Below are positions 53,843-62,433 of a DNA stretch of 64,000 nt, one piece after another (the first letter of the stretch is position 1; each line of letters starts with the position of its first letter). A program made the position numbers and the translations under genes. Source of the DNA: TCS55 sp964343505. GTDB taxonomy: Bacteria; Fidelibacterota; Marinisomatia; Marinisomatales; TCS55. The notes beneath the pieces are model-generated. The model was given only the letters and a program-made list of their open reading frames with translations. It searched no databases and was not told the origin of the DNA. The stretch is from assembly GCA_964343505.1 (NCBI GenBank), contig CAYFJU010000004.1, positions 10,983 through 74,982 of the forward strand, read 5' to 3'.

Positions 53843-56290
53843 ATGAAAATAAAAAAAATACTTTTCGTATTAATTAGTATAGGATGTCTATTTGGGAGTT
53901 CGGGGCATTTAACCGGCTTGGTGAGGGATGGATCCACCCATCAGCCACTCGTTGGTGTGAATGTAATAATCAGCGGAACGGAATTGGGCGCTGCCACCGA
54001 TATGGAAGGAAATTTCAGAATAGACAGTGTGCCGGTTGGCAGTTACATCATTCATGTATCGATGATTGGTTACGAAGCTGTATCCAGAGCCAATGTCCAC
54101 ATCGTACCGAAGCGAAACACGGTCGTTAATTTTGATCTGTATCCACAGGTCCTCAAAGGCGTAGGTGTGGAAGTGACGGCCACCTTTTTTGAAAAAACAA
54201 GAGATGCAATCACCAGTAGCCGGACGGTGGATATCGAGGAAATTCGCTCCGATCCGGTTGGTTCTTTTGACATTATGGCTATGATGCAGAGTTTGCCATC
54301 GGTCATTTCCGGGGCCGATCAAACCAATGAAATCATCGTCCGTGGCGGCGCTCCGGGGGAGAATTTATTCGTCATGGATCATATTGAGATTCCTTATCCG
54401 GTTCATTTCCCTGAACAGGGGAAAGGCGGTGGTCCAATTACCATGATTGATACAGATTTTATCGAACGGGTGGATTTCTATGCCGGTTCCTTTCCCGCAC
54501 GATACGGGGATAAAATATCATCCGTCATGGATGTCACGCTTCGTGAAGGCAATCGCGATAGGCATTTATCGGAATTCAATTTTAATATGGCCGGATTCGG
54601 ATTCAATTTTGAAGGCCCCTTTACTCAGAAGGGATCTTATTTATTATCTTTAAAGCGTTCTTTCCTGGATTTTGTTATTCAAAAATCGGGACTTATGTCA
54701 ATCCCGAAATATTGGACAGGCCAGGGGAAAATTGCATATCATCTTTCCTCCACACAAAAAATATATTTGAATGTCTTAGGCGGTATTGATGAAATCAATA
54801 TTGAAGATGAAGAAGACCCCCAATTACGGGGAGCGGAAAACGTGGATTTTCATTCAAATCAATTGGCCATTGGCCTGACATATAAAAACCTGTTTTCAAA
54901 AAAAGGCTATGGTATTATTTCTTTAAGCGGTAGCCGGGTTGGGTTGAATACAGATGTGTACCGGTTGTTAACGAATAGACATAAAGATCAATACTACGGA
55001 CAAAATGATTTCGAGTGGGTAACCACCCTAAAAGGAGATTGGGTTTATAGATTTAATCCTATAATTGAAACCAATTTTGGATTTAATGTCAAATCGCTGA
55101 CCCTGGATTATGACAATTGGTGGGAAGGTGAACCGCGGAAAATCTATGGGTATTCTTTATCTGCGGGGGACCCGGTAATACCTATTTCAGCCCAAGATTA
55201 TTGGGTGAATTATTTTGGACATGATTCATTACGGTTTGAACCCCTTGCTACGATTGGAAGTTACGATACGGTTGTAACAAAAGCCGCTTTAGACTACGTA
55301 AAAAGTGGAATTTATGGGCAATTAAACTTTACACCTATTCCCCGGTTGGAAATAACGTCCGGGTTGCGATATGAAAGCATTAGTTATACACAAGAAGGAA
55401 ACATTTCCCCGCGATTAGGTATATCGTATCAGATAAAACCGAAGCTAAAGGTCAATTTTTCCGGGGGACGGTACTTTCAACCGCCTTTTAATATTCACTT
55501 AAATTCGTCTCGGGGAAATACAAATAAACTGAAAAATTATTTTGCCGATCAAGGGGTGGTTGGTTTTGAATACTTTTTAAAAGATGATGCGAGAGCGACC
55601 TTTGAATTTTATGTGAAAAATTATAAAGATATGATTGGTTTTGACGTTCTGCAGAGTAGTGATGGCCGGGATAGTTTGGATTATAATCATTTGGTCAATA
55701 TAGGTGAAGGTGAATCGAAAGGAATTGAGTTTTTCATACAAAAGAAATATACCAACAACTGGTACGGCTCCTTGGCATGGTCTCATTCTTTGTCCCAGGG
55801 GGTAGACCCAAGAAATGGCGAAAAATACCCATGGGATTATGATTTTGGTGATGTAGTTACATTAGTTGGTGGGTATAAAATCCGGTTTATCTCACATGAA
55901 TGGTACCGGGAATATAAAGAAACCCTTTTTGCAAAAGTAACCTCCTGGTTGCCGATTGCGCCTGCGGATGAATATGAAATAGGGATTAAATTCCGCTATA
56001 TGGGCGGCCGGCCTTATACACCAAAAACGTATGATCACAATATAAGGGAATGGTATGTCAACTCAACAGATGCGTGGAATTCCACTCGTTTGGCCTCTTA
56101 TATCCGGTTCGACATTTTATTGCAGCAACGATTTAATTTCAAAAAGATGAACGTGGTCGCCTTTTGGGATATCATGAATGTATTCAATCGTAACAATCCT
56201 TGGGAAACGGTTTATTTAGAAGATGGCTCAACCGCGATGGCCTGGCAATTTAAAACATTCCCGGTTGGAGGAATTGTTCTGGAATTCTGA
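53843..56290 (+). CDS. TonB-dependent receptor with CarboxypepD-like N-terminal domain
   Basis: 815 residues. Signal peptide (MKIKKILFVLISIGCLFGSSG), then a carboxypeptidase-like regulatory domain ('LTGLVRDGSTHQPLVGVNVIISGTELGAATDMEGNFRIDSVPVGSYIIHVSMIGYEAV'), a plug ('SFDIMAMMQSLPSVISGADQTNEIIVRGGAPGENLFVMDHIEIPYPVHFPEQG') and a beta barrel ending in 'AWQFKTFPVGGIVLEF'. Substrate unknown. Its last base is the first base of gene C2 (TGATG), so those two are coupled. Confidence 0.93.
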   Translation: MKIKKILFVLISIGCLFGSSGHLTGLVRDGSTHQPLVGVNVIISGTELGAATDMEGNFRIDSVPVGSYIIHVSMIGYEAVSRANVHIVPKRNTVVNFDLYPQVLKGVGVEVTATFFEKTRDAITSSRTVDIEEIRSDPVGSFDIMAMMQSLPSVISGADQTNEIIVRGGAPGENLFVMDHIEIPYPVHFPEQGKGGGPITMIDTDFIERVDFYAGSFPARYGDKISSVMDVTLREGNRDRHLSEFNFNMAGFGFNFEGPFTQKGSYLLSLKRSFLDFVIQKSGLMSIPKYWTGQGKIAYHLSSTQKIYLNVLGGIDEINIEDEEDPQLRGAENVDFHSNQLAIGLTYKNLFSKKGYGIISLSGSRVGLNTDVYRLLTNRHKDQYYGQNDFEWVTTLKGDWVYRFNPIIETNFGFNVKSLTLDYDNWWEGEPRKIYGYSLSAGDPVIPISAQDYWVNYFGHDSLRFEPLATIGSYDTVVTKAALDYVKSGIYGQLNFTPIPRLEITSGLRYESISYTQEGNISPRLGISYQIKPKLKVNFSGGRYFQPPFNIHLNSSRGNTNKLKNYFADQGVVGFEYFLKDDARATFEFYVKNYKDMIGFDVLQSSDGRDSLDYNHLVNIGEGESKGIEFFIQKKYTNNWYGSLAWSHSLSQGVDPRNGEKYPWDYDFGDVVTLVGGYKIRFISHEWYREYKETLFAKVTSWLPIAPADEYEIGIKFRYMGGRPYTPKTYDHNIREWYVNSTDAWNSTRLASYIRFDILLQQRFNFKKMNVVAFWDIMNVFNRNNPWETVYLEDGSTAMAWQFKTFPVGGIVLEF

Positions 56291-56484
56291 TGGGCGCTTC
56301 ACTCTTTTTACTGCTTGCTATCATAACCCTTTTTATCGGTTTCACTGTCCTGATCGCCCGGGCCAACAAACCGGATGATACGTACACAGATCTCGACACC
56401 GATGAATGGGATTGCCCCGAATGCGGATTCCATGTCCAGGCCGGGGATACTTGTATTTACTGTAGTGCGAAGAAACACCAATAA
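56290..56484 (+). CDS. 64-aa zinc-ribbon membrane protein (copy C2)
   Basis: Starts on the TonB receptor stop (TGATG). One helix ('LFLLLAIITLFIGFTVLIAR') then 'LDTDEWDCPECGFHVQAGDTCIYCSAKK'. About 75% identical to copy C1 over its length. In this copy it is translationally coupled to the receptor, while in copy C1 the upstream sequence differs. Confidence 0.7.
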   Translation: MGASLFLLLAIITLFIGFTVLIARANKPDDTYTDLDTDEWDCPECGFHVQAGDTCIYCSAKKHQ

Positions 56485-56530
56485 TTAACAAAATTGTGTT
56501 TAATTGGTGTAGTCAACTGAAGCATATACT

Positions 56531-56683
56531 TTGAGATTATTATCAACTCTACCCCGTTATCTTTACAAAGCTGCCGGCATTTATGCCCCATGGTATACCG
56601 AATATGATTTTTATCTTCTTCCGGATGGAAGATTAGATGCATTGTTAAGTTCATCCGGTCATCGCTTAAAGGAATTAGATTGA
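56531..56683 (+). CDS. 50-aa small protein (copy D2)
   Basis: TTG start. Reads 'LRLLSTLPRYLYKAAGIYAPWYTEYDFYLLPDGRLDALLSSSGHRLKELD'-type sequence in three pieces: hydrophobic start, 'WYTEYDFYLLPDG' and 'LSSSGHRLKEL'. The TGA overlaps the antiporter TTG start (TTGA). Conserved with D1 in frame and length, which argues it is translated. Confidence 0.5.
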   Translation: MRLLSTLPRYLYKAAGIYAPWYTEYDFYLLPDGRLDALLSSSGHRLKELD

Positions 56684-58518
56684 ACGACCCAGCTTTTACA
56701 ATAGCCTTAGCACTAGCAATCGGAATGGTAGCTCAATCTGTTGCACGGCATATAAAAATTCCGGGAATTGTTTTATTATTGGCAGGAGGTGTTCTCACGG
56801 GTCCTGACGGTCTCAATATCATTCGCCCCGGCACGCTAGGGGTAGCGCTCCCGATTATTGTAGGATTCGCTGTAGCAGTCATTTTGTTTGAAGGCGGGAT
56901 GAACTTGCGTTTTAAGCGATTAAAAAGAGAAGGCCGAACGATTCAAAAACTGATATCAATCGGTGCTCTCATTACAGCAATCGGCGGCACATTTTCAGCA
57001 CAGCTCTTTTTAGATTGGGATTGGAGTACTGCGGTACTATTTGGTTTGCTGGTTATTGTTACCGGCCCGACCGTTATTAATCCACTGCTGAGACGAATTA
57101 AATTGCGACAATCTGTCGCCACGCTGCTTGAAGCTGAAGGAATAATGCTCGATGCGATCGGTGCAATCATTGCGGTTGTTGCCTTAGAGGTTGTTATCAG
57201 TCCTTCAGGTTTTACGTTTTTAGCCAGTCCCTTTATTATTCTGGGAAGACTGCTTGTTGGCGGACTTATTGGAATAATTGGCGGCTTCGCCATGGCTTGG
57301 CTTTTGGGAATTCGTAATCTTGTCCCGGAAGGGCTGGAAAATGTATTTACCCTTTCACTGGTTTTCGCCCTTTTTCAAATTTCCAATCTGCTGAGCCATG
57401 AAAGCGGGATTGTGGCAGTGACCATAGCCGGCATGGTGGTCGGCAACCGAAAAACGATCGTGAGACGGGAACTAATGGAATTCAAGGAACAGATGACCGT
57501 CATGCTGATTGGAATGTTATTTGTACTTTTGGCTGCAGATGTACGAATAGCGGATGTTCGCGCTCTTGGTATGGGTGGTATATATACCGTGATTGCACTT
57601 GTCTTTTTTGTGAGGCCGTTAAATATCGTTTTTGGAACCATCAATTCAGACCTCTCTGCCAAACAAAAAATGCTATTGGCATGGTTAGCGCCAAGAGGGA
57701 TTGTTGCAGCTGCTGTTGCGTCATATTTTTCAATCGAACTCGAAAAACACGGTGTAGACGGGACACAATTAAGGGCAATGGTATTCCTGCTGATTGCGGT
57801 CACTGTTCTTTCCGCCGGACTTACGGGCGGATTTGTGGCGAATCTTTTGGGATTGAGACGCCAAAGTGAAAATGGGTGGATCATTCTAGGCGCAAACGCC
57901 GTCGCGCGTGAATTAGCCAAATCATTAAAATCAGAAAATGAAGAAGTTGTTCTAATCGACCAAAATCCAAATTTATGTAGGATGGCAGAAAAAGAAAAAT
58001 TAAAGGTCCTCTTCGGGAATGGATTGGAAGAGGGTGTTTTGTTAAGAGCCGGAATTGATTTGAGAAAGGGTGTAATCGGCCTATCTGAAAATGAAGAAGT
58101 GAATATGCTATTTGCAAAGCGCGCCAAAGAAGTTGGGAAGATTTCTCGTGCATACATTGGACTAAAAAGGGATGAAGAAGGCGTAACAATTGATATGGTT
58201 GATGAAGTTGGGGGGAAGGTTCCATTTGTCCGACCAATGGATCTCGAAAAATGGTCTTTATGGGTGCGCAAAGGACAGGTTGAAAAAATACAATTGGTCT
58301 GTAATTCTGAAGACGAAATCATGGCCGAAAAAGCCTTTGGAAAGGAATCAGAAGGATTAATCATTCCCTTGACATCTGTACACCAAACATCTATTATCCC
58401 ACTGGGGCATGATTCGATCATTAGAAAAGATTATAAAGTGGACTGCCTGGTACATAATCAAAAAATGGAACAATTCTATGAATGGGAGCCAAAAAGCCCT
58501 TTTTCAATATCCCGTTAA
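56680..58518 (+). CDS. Cation/proton antiporter with C-terminal TrkA-N domain (copy E2)
   Basis: 612 residues from a TTG overlapping the previous stop. Residues 1-395 form about 12 helices of a CPA-type Na+(K+)/H+ antiporter ('IKIPGIVLLLAGGVLTGPDGLNII', 'GFAVAVILFEGGMNL', 'IVTGPTVINPLLRRIK', 'EAEGIMLDAIGAIIAVVALEV'). Residues 405-520 form a TrkA-N NAD-binding domain ('NGWIILGANAVARELAKSL', 'VVLIDQNPNLCRMAE', 'LFGNGLEEGVLLRAGIDLRKGVIGLSENEEVNMLF'), then a TrkA-C-like end. Bases 58009-58145 were copied into the chimeric ORF. Confidence 0.9.
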   Translation: MNDPAFTIALALAIGMVAQSVARHIKIPGIVLLLAGGVLTGPDGLNIIRPGTLGVALPIIVGFAVAVILFEGGMNLRFKRLKREGRTIQKLISIGALITAIGGTFSAQLFLDWDWSTAVLFGLLVIVTGPTVINPLLRRIKLRQSVATLLEAEGIMLDAIGAIIAVVALEVVISPSGFTFLASPFIILGRLLVGGLIGIIGGFAMAWLLGIRNLVPEGLENVFTLSLVFALFQISNLLSHESGIVAVTIAGMVVGNRKTIVRRELMEFKEQMTVMLIGMLFVLLAADVRIADVRALGMGGIYTVIALVFFVRPLNIVFGTINSDLSAKQKMLLAWLAPRGIVAAAVASYFSIELEKHGVDGTQLRAMVFLLIAVTVLSAGLTGGFVANLLGLRRQSENGWIILGANAVARELAKSLKSENEEVVLIDQNPNLCRMAEKEKLKVLFGNGLEEGVLLRAGIDLRKGVIGLSENEEVNMLFAKRAKEVGKISRAYIGLKRDEEGVTIDMVDEVGGKVPFVRPMDLEKWSLWVRKGQVEKIQLVCNSEDEIMAEKAFGKESEGLIIPLTSVHQTSIIPLGHDSIIRKDYKVDCLVHNQKMEQFYEWEPKSPFSISR

Positions 58519-58531
58519 TCACGTTTTAATG

Positions 58532-58588
58532 TGGTTTCCACCTTCAGGCGGGGGACAGGCGTATTTACTGCAGCGCGAAGAAACCATA
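58532..58588 (+). pseudogene. Third remnant of the zinc-ribbon gene C (copy C3)
   Basis: Just after the antiporter stop the sequence 'GFHLQAGDRRIYCSAKKP' is readable in one frame and ends in TAG. It matches 'GFHVQAGDxCIYCxAKK' of copies C1 and C2, but the first ribbon Cys pair and the membrane helix are gone and a Cys is Arg. So the unit C also bordered the right side of the antiporter before decay. Confidence 0.7.
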
Positions 58589-58626
58589 GCTATTTAATAT
58601 CATCTAAAATTTATGTAGCTTAAACT

Positions 58627-59274
58627 ATGACTCGTTTCCCCATTTATGAGCCCATGACAGTTTTTACTGATATTTTAATTTTGTTATGCGGTATTTGGTT
58701 TGCCCGGGAAATTCAAATGTGGTTCAACGTGCGTCTTATGGAGGTTCACTGGCATTTTGCCAAATACTTTTATATGGTTGCCTTCACCGCTTTCGCTGGG
58801 GCCGTGTTTCATGCCATCCATCCCGAACATGAAACAGTTCGTGATTTCATCTGGAAACTCACCATGTTGGGTATGGGGTTCTCCGTTTTCGCTATGTTGA
58901 TGGGGACGCTCTATTATCTATTACCTTTTGACACAGTTCAACTCGTCAAGTGGGGTGTAACAGCAATTATATTTATTTTTACCATCTGGATTTATTTTGA
59001 TCATAACCTGATGAATGCCGTTAAACTATATGTCCCCAGTGGATTATTTGTCATAGGTGTCATGGCTTACGGTTGGCTGGGTAAAGAGGATCCTGGTGCA
59101 CCGTGGGTATTTAGCGGATTCCTGATAACGCTCGCCGGCGCATCCTTTACAGTCACAAAATATGGATTCCACAAACACTTTAATCATAACGATATATTTC
59201 ATGTGATTCAGATTGCAGGAATGTATTTGATCTATCGCGGAACGATGATGATCACTAATTATGGCGGTAAATAA
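58627..59274 (+). CDS. Ceramidase-like/DUF6962-type membrane protein
   Basis: 215 residues with about seven helices. The C-terminal 'GFHKHFNHNDIFHVIQIAGMYLIYRG' and earlier 'HAIHPEHETVRDF' and 'MEVHWHFAKYFYMVAFTAFAGAVFHAI' provide the His pattern of CREST/alkaline ceramidase-like proteins (DUF6962). The His residues could bind zinc in the membrane. Substrate unknown. Confidence 0.7.
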   Translation: MTRFPIYEPMTVFTDILILLCGIWFAREIQMWFNVRLMEVHWHFAKYFYMVAFTAFAGAVFHAIHPEHETVRDFIWKLTMLGMGFSVFAMLMGTLYYLLPFDTVQLVKWGVTAIIFIFTIWIYFDHNLMNAVKLYVPSGLFVIGVMAYGWLGKEDPGAPWVFSGFLITLAGASFTVTKYGFHKHFNHNDIFHVIQIAGMYLIYRGTMMITNYGGK

Positions 59275-59355
59275 TTCCAAATAAATCCCGGAAAAAGGAC
59301 GCTTGGGAATGGAAAATAAGGGGTAAATTCCCGCTCAATTTTTCAAGGAAATATT

Positions 59356-60648
59356 GTGGATATCCAACTTAAAGAGACCAATTCTTACGCCCGGGAGGTT
59401 ACGATTGACCTTCCCTGGGGAGAAATCGAACAGGATTTCGAACAAGCCATTAAGAAATTTTCGAAGCGTGTGAAACTGCCGGGATTTCGTCCCGGAAAGG
59501 TACCGCGCAAAGTATTGATGAAACAGTTTCAACCGTCCATTGAGGCGGACTTTGTTGAGGACTCGGTCAATACATATTATTTAAAAGCACTGCAGGAAAA
59601 AGAAATTGTTCCTGTCAATATGGGCAGCGTCAGTGATGTGCATTTTCATCATGGGGAACATTTCAAATTTAAAGTCGCTTTCGAGATTGAACCTGAAGTG
59701 ACCATTTCAAAAATGAAGAAAAACTGCCTCAAAGTTGAAAGAACAGTTTACTTCACCGATGATAAAGATATCGACTTAGCCATTGATGAGGTTCGCCAAG
59801 GACATGCAGAAGTCCAAACAATTGAAGATGGTGCAAAGGTGGATGATTTTGTAATTTGTGATCTGCAGGAAATTGATGAAACTGGTGTGCCGATCATTGG
59901 GAAAAAATTAGAAACCCGTTATGTAAAAGTGGGACAAACACCTTTTGATGGTGATAACCAGAATAGACTGGAAGGCGTAAAAGCCGGCGATAAAACACAA
60001 GTTTCAGTACCCGTGGATGGACAGGGGACCCTTGGCACATATGAATTAAAGGTCAAAAATGTTGAACGGCAAATTCTGCCGGAAGTGGATGAAGATTATA
60101 TTAAAATAGCTGATCCCGAAGCAAAAGATGTGGCTGATTACCGGAACCGAATCAAGGATCGCTTGGATAAGGCCTATGAAAATCGTACGGAAGAGGCATT
60201 TGACCGACAATTATCCGATGCTATGATTAACCATATTAATCCAGAATTTCCACCCTCCATGGCAGATTCCTACCTGGATCATATGGTGGAAGATGTGACT
60301 AAAAATAACCCCGGCAAAGTGGATAAAGATAAAGTGAAAGAAATGTATCAACCGGTAGCGGAACGCAACCTGAAATGGTATCTGATCCGCAATGCAATCA
60401 TCAAGGATCAGGCATTCGAAGTGTCCAAAGAGGACGTAACAGCAGAAATTGATCGGCGGAAAGAAGCCAGTCCAGAGCATCTGAAGGAATTGGAAAAATA
60501 TTACAAAAAGCCCAGCAACCGCCGGCACCTGGAAGATGATTTAATGGAAAAGAAAATCTTGGCTTATTTGACGGAATTTGCGAAAATCAAAGAGGTCAAA
60601 GTGAAGACAAAAGACCTCCGTAAACAATCCGAGACAGAAGCGAAGTAA
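59356..60648 (+). CDS. tig: Trigger factor chaperone
   Basis: 430 residues from a GTG at 59356. The N-terminal ribosome-binding motif 'KRVKLPGFRPGKVPRKVL' (GFRxGKxP) is intact near residue 40. A central FKBP-like domain and a helical C-terminal domain follow ('EFPPSMADSYLDHMVEDVTKNN', 'ERNLKWYLIRNAIIKDQAFEVSKEDV'). Binds nascent chains at the ribosome exit. Followed by clpP 2 bases after the stop, the conserved tig-clpP-clpX order. Confidence 0.95.
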   Translation: MDIQLKETNSYAREVTIDLPWGEIEQDFEQAIKKFSKRVKLPGFRPGKVPRKVLMKQFQPSIEADFVEDSVNTYYLKALQEKEIVPVNMGSVSDVHFHHGEHFKFKVAFEIEPEVTISKMKKNCLKVERTVYFTDDKDIDLAIDEVRQGHAEVQTIEDGAKVDDFVICDLQEIDETGVPIIGKKLETRYVKVGQTPFDGDNQNRLEGVKAGDKTQVSVPVDGQGTLGTYELKVKNVERQILPEVDEDYIKIADPEAKDVADYRNRIKDRLDKAYENRTEEAFDRQLSDAMINHINPEFPPSMADSYLDHMVEDVTKNNPGKVDKDKVKEMYQPVAERNLKWYLIRNAIIKDQAFEVSKEDVTAEIDRRKEASPEHLKELEKYYKKPSNRRHLEDDLMEKKILAYLTEFAKIKEVKVKTKDLRKQSETEAK

Positions 60649-60650
60649 AT

Positions 60651-61253
60651 ATGAGTAAAGAACCCCTGAATCAGTTGATCCCCATGGTGGTGGAGCAAAC
60701 CGGCCGTTTTGAGCGGGCCTATGACATCTATTCCCGTCTGCTTAAAGAGCGTATTGTATTTTTGGGCACACCGATTGATGATACAGTAGCATCCGTAATC
60801 ATTGCCCAACTTCTTTTTCTGGAAGCAGAAAACAGTGAAAAGGATATCCATCTTTATATCAATTCACCCGGCGGCATTATCACGTCCGGGATGGGGATCC
60901 ATGATACAATGAATTATATTAAGCCTGATGTAGCCACTATTTGCATGGGGCAGGCCGCCAGTATGGGCGCCTTTCTTTTAGCCGGCGGGGCCAAAGGAAA
61001 ACGCTCTGCATTGCCCAATGCCAGGATCATGATTCATCAACCGCTTGGTGGTGCAGAAGGGCAGGCCTCGGACATTAAAATTCAAGCCGATGAAATTCTG
61101 CGCTTAAAAACAACGCTCAATAAAGTTTTGGCTAAGAATACCAATCAATCACTTAAAAAAATTGAAAAAGATTCGGATAGAAATTTCTTTATGAGTTCTA
61201 AAGAAGCGAAAGATTACGGTTTGATCGACACCATTCTCAAAGAACGGAAATAA
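60651..61253 (+). CDS. clpP: ATP-dependent Clp protease proteolytic subunit
   Basis: 200 residues. Catalytic triad visible: Ser104 in 'QAASMGAFLLAGG', His129 in 'ARIMIHQPLGG', and Asp174 in 'EKDSDRN'. N-terminal 'LIPMVVEQTGRFERAYDIYSRLLKERIVFLG' is typical; the first residues may be processed. Its TAA overlaps the clpX ATG by one base. Confidence 0.97.
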   Translation: MSKEPLNQLIPMVVEQTGRFERAYDIYSRLLKERIVFLGTPIDDTVASVIIAQLLFLEAENSEKDIHLYINSPGGIITSGMGIHDTMNYIKPDVATICMGQAASMGAFLLAGGAKGKRSALPNARIMIHQPLGGAEGQASDIKIQADEILRLKTTLNKVLAKNTNQSLKKIEKDSDRNFFMSSKEAKDYGLIDTILKERK

Positions 61254-62383
61254 TGGCGCCGATTCGCATCCCCACACCTTTAGACCCAACCAATGGGGAT
61301 TCCGAAGGGCCTGAACCAAAACTTCACCGTCCATCCGAAATCAAAGCTTACCTGGACCAATATGTCATTGGGCAGGAGCGCGCCAAACGTGCTGTGGCCG
61401 TTGCGGTTTATAACCATTATAAACGACTCCTCTCCGATCATACCGAAGATGATGTTGAATTAGATAAAAGTAACATCCTTGTCATAGGCCCTACTGGAAC
61501 AGGAAAAACGTTAATTGCAGAAACCTTGGCCAAGTTTTTGCATGTTCCATTTGCCATCACTGACGCCACAACTTTAACCGAAGCTGGATACGTAGGCGAG
61601 GATGTTGAAAATATCCTGGTACGCTTACTGCAGATTTCCAATTATGATATCTATAAAGCCCAGGCCGGAATCGTTTATATTGATGAAATTGACAAGGTAG
61701 GCCGTAAAAGTTCCAGCCCCTCCATCACGCGGGATGTATCGGGCGAAGGTGTGCAGCAGGCACTGCTTAAAATATTGGAAGGTACAGTGGCGCACATTCC
61801 ACCTAAGGGCGGTCGTAAGCATCCTGAACAAAGTTTAATCCCCATTGATACCAAAAATATTCTGTTTATTTGCGGTGGCTCATTTGATGGCCTTGCGGAT
61901 ATTATTAGCCAAAGGATCAATACGGCCGAGATTGGTTTTGGCAAAGCGTTGGCGAAAACAGATAAAGAGGATGAGATCTTAAAGGAAGTCCGCCCGGAAG
62001 ATTTGATCAAATATGGCTTAATTCCCGAGTTAATCGGACGTTTGCCTGTTGAAACCACGCTCGAACATTTGAATGAAAATGCATTGATGCGCGTATTGCT
62101 TGAACCAAAAAATTCACTGGTAAAGCAGTATAAAAAATTATTCAGGATGGAAGGCATTGAACTGGAGTTTCGCAAAGAAGCCATGCAGGAAATTATCCGA
62201 CTGGCCGTGGAGCGAAAATCAGGCGCCCGTGCATTACGATCCGTTATGGAAAGCGCTATGCTGGATTTGATGTTTCATCTTCCCGAATATTCCGAGGACA
62301 ATGTGGTTAAAATCACCATCACCAAAGAATTTGTTCTTCGAGGTAAAAAGCCGCTCATGCGCCACCGCCGCCGCTCCGCTTAG
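61253..62383 (+). CDS. clpX: ClpX ATPase lacking the N-terminal zinc-binding domain
   Basis: 376 residues. Walker A 'GPTGTGKT', Walker B 'IVYIDEIDK', pore loop in 'AGYVGED', and the ClpP-docking IGF loop ('AEIGFGKAL') are all there. In most ClpX (about 420 aa) the first 50-60 residues form a CxxC...CxxC zinc domain used for adaptor and substrate binding; here the protein begins 'MAPIRIPTPLDPTNGDSEGPEPKLHRPSEIKAYLDQYVIGQ' with no Cys. So the AAA+ and ClpP contacts are kept but the zinc domain is missing. The upstream clpP overlap leaves no room for it. Confidence 0.95.
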   Translation: MAPIRIPTPLDPTNGDSEGPEPKLHRPSEIKAYLDQYVIGQERAKRAVAVAVYNHYKRLLSDHTEDDVELDKSNILVIGPTGTGKTLIAETLAKFLHVPFAITDATTLTEAGYVGEDVENILVRLLQISNYDIYKAQAGIVYIDEIDKVGRKSSSPSITRDVSGEGVQQALLKILEGTVAHIPPKGGRKHPEQSLIPIDTKNILFICGGSFDGLADIISQRINTAEIGFGKALAKTDKEDEILKEVRPEDLIKYGLIPELIGRLPVETTLEHLNENALMRVLLEPKNSLVKQYKKLFRMEGIELEFRKEAMQEIIRLAVERKSGARALRSVMESAMLDLMFHLPEYSEDNVVKITITKEFVLRGKKPLMRHRRRSA

Positions 62384-62433
62384 TCTTTACCTTTCCCCTT
62401 TTTCTCCTTTATATTAACCAGCGGTTCCGAGGT

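Noticed and set aside
57375..58421. 348-codon minus-strand frame in the antiporter gene
   Set aside because: The reverse strand of a hydrophobic transporter gene often stays open; its Ser/Pro-rich translation has no domain.
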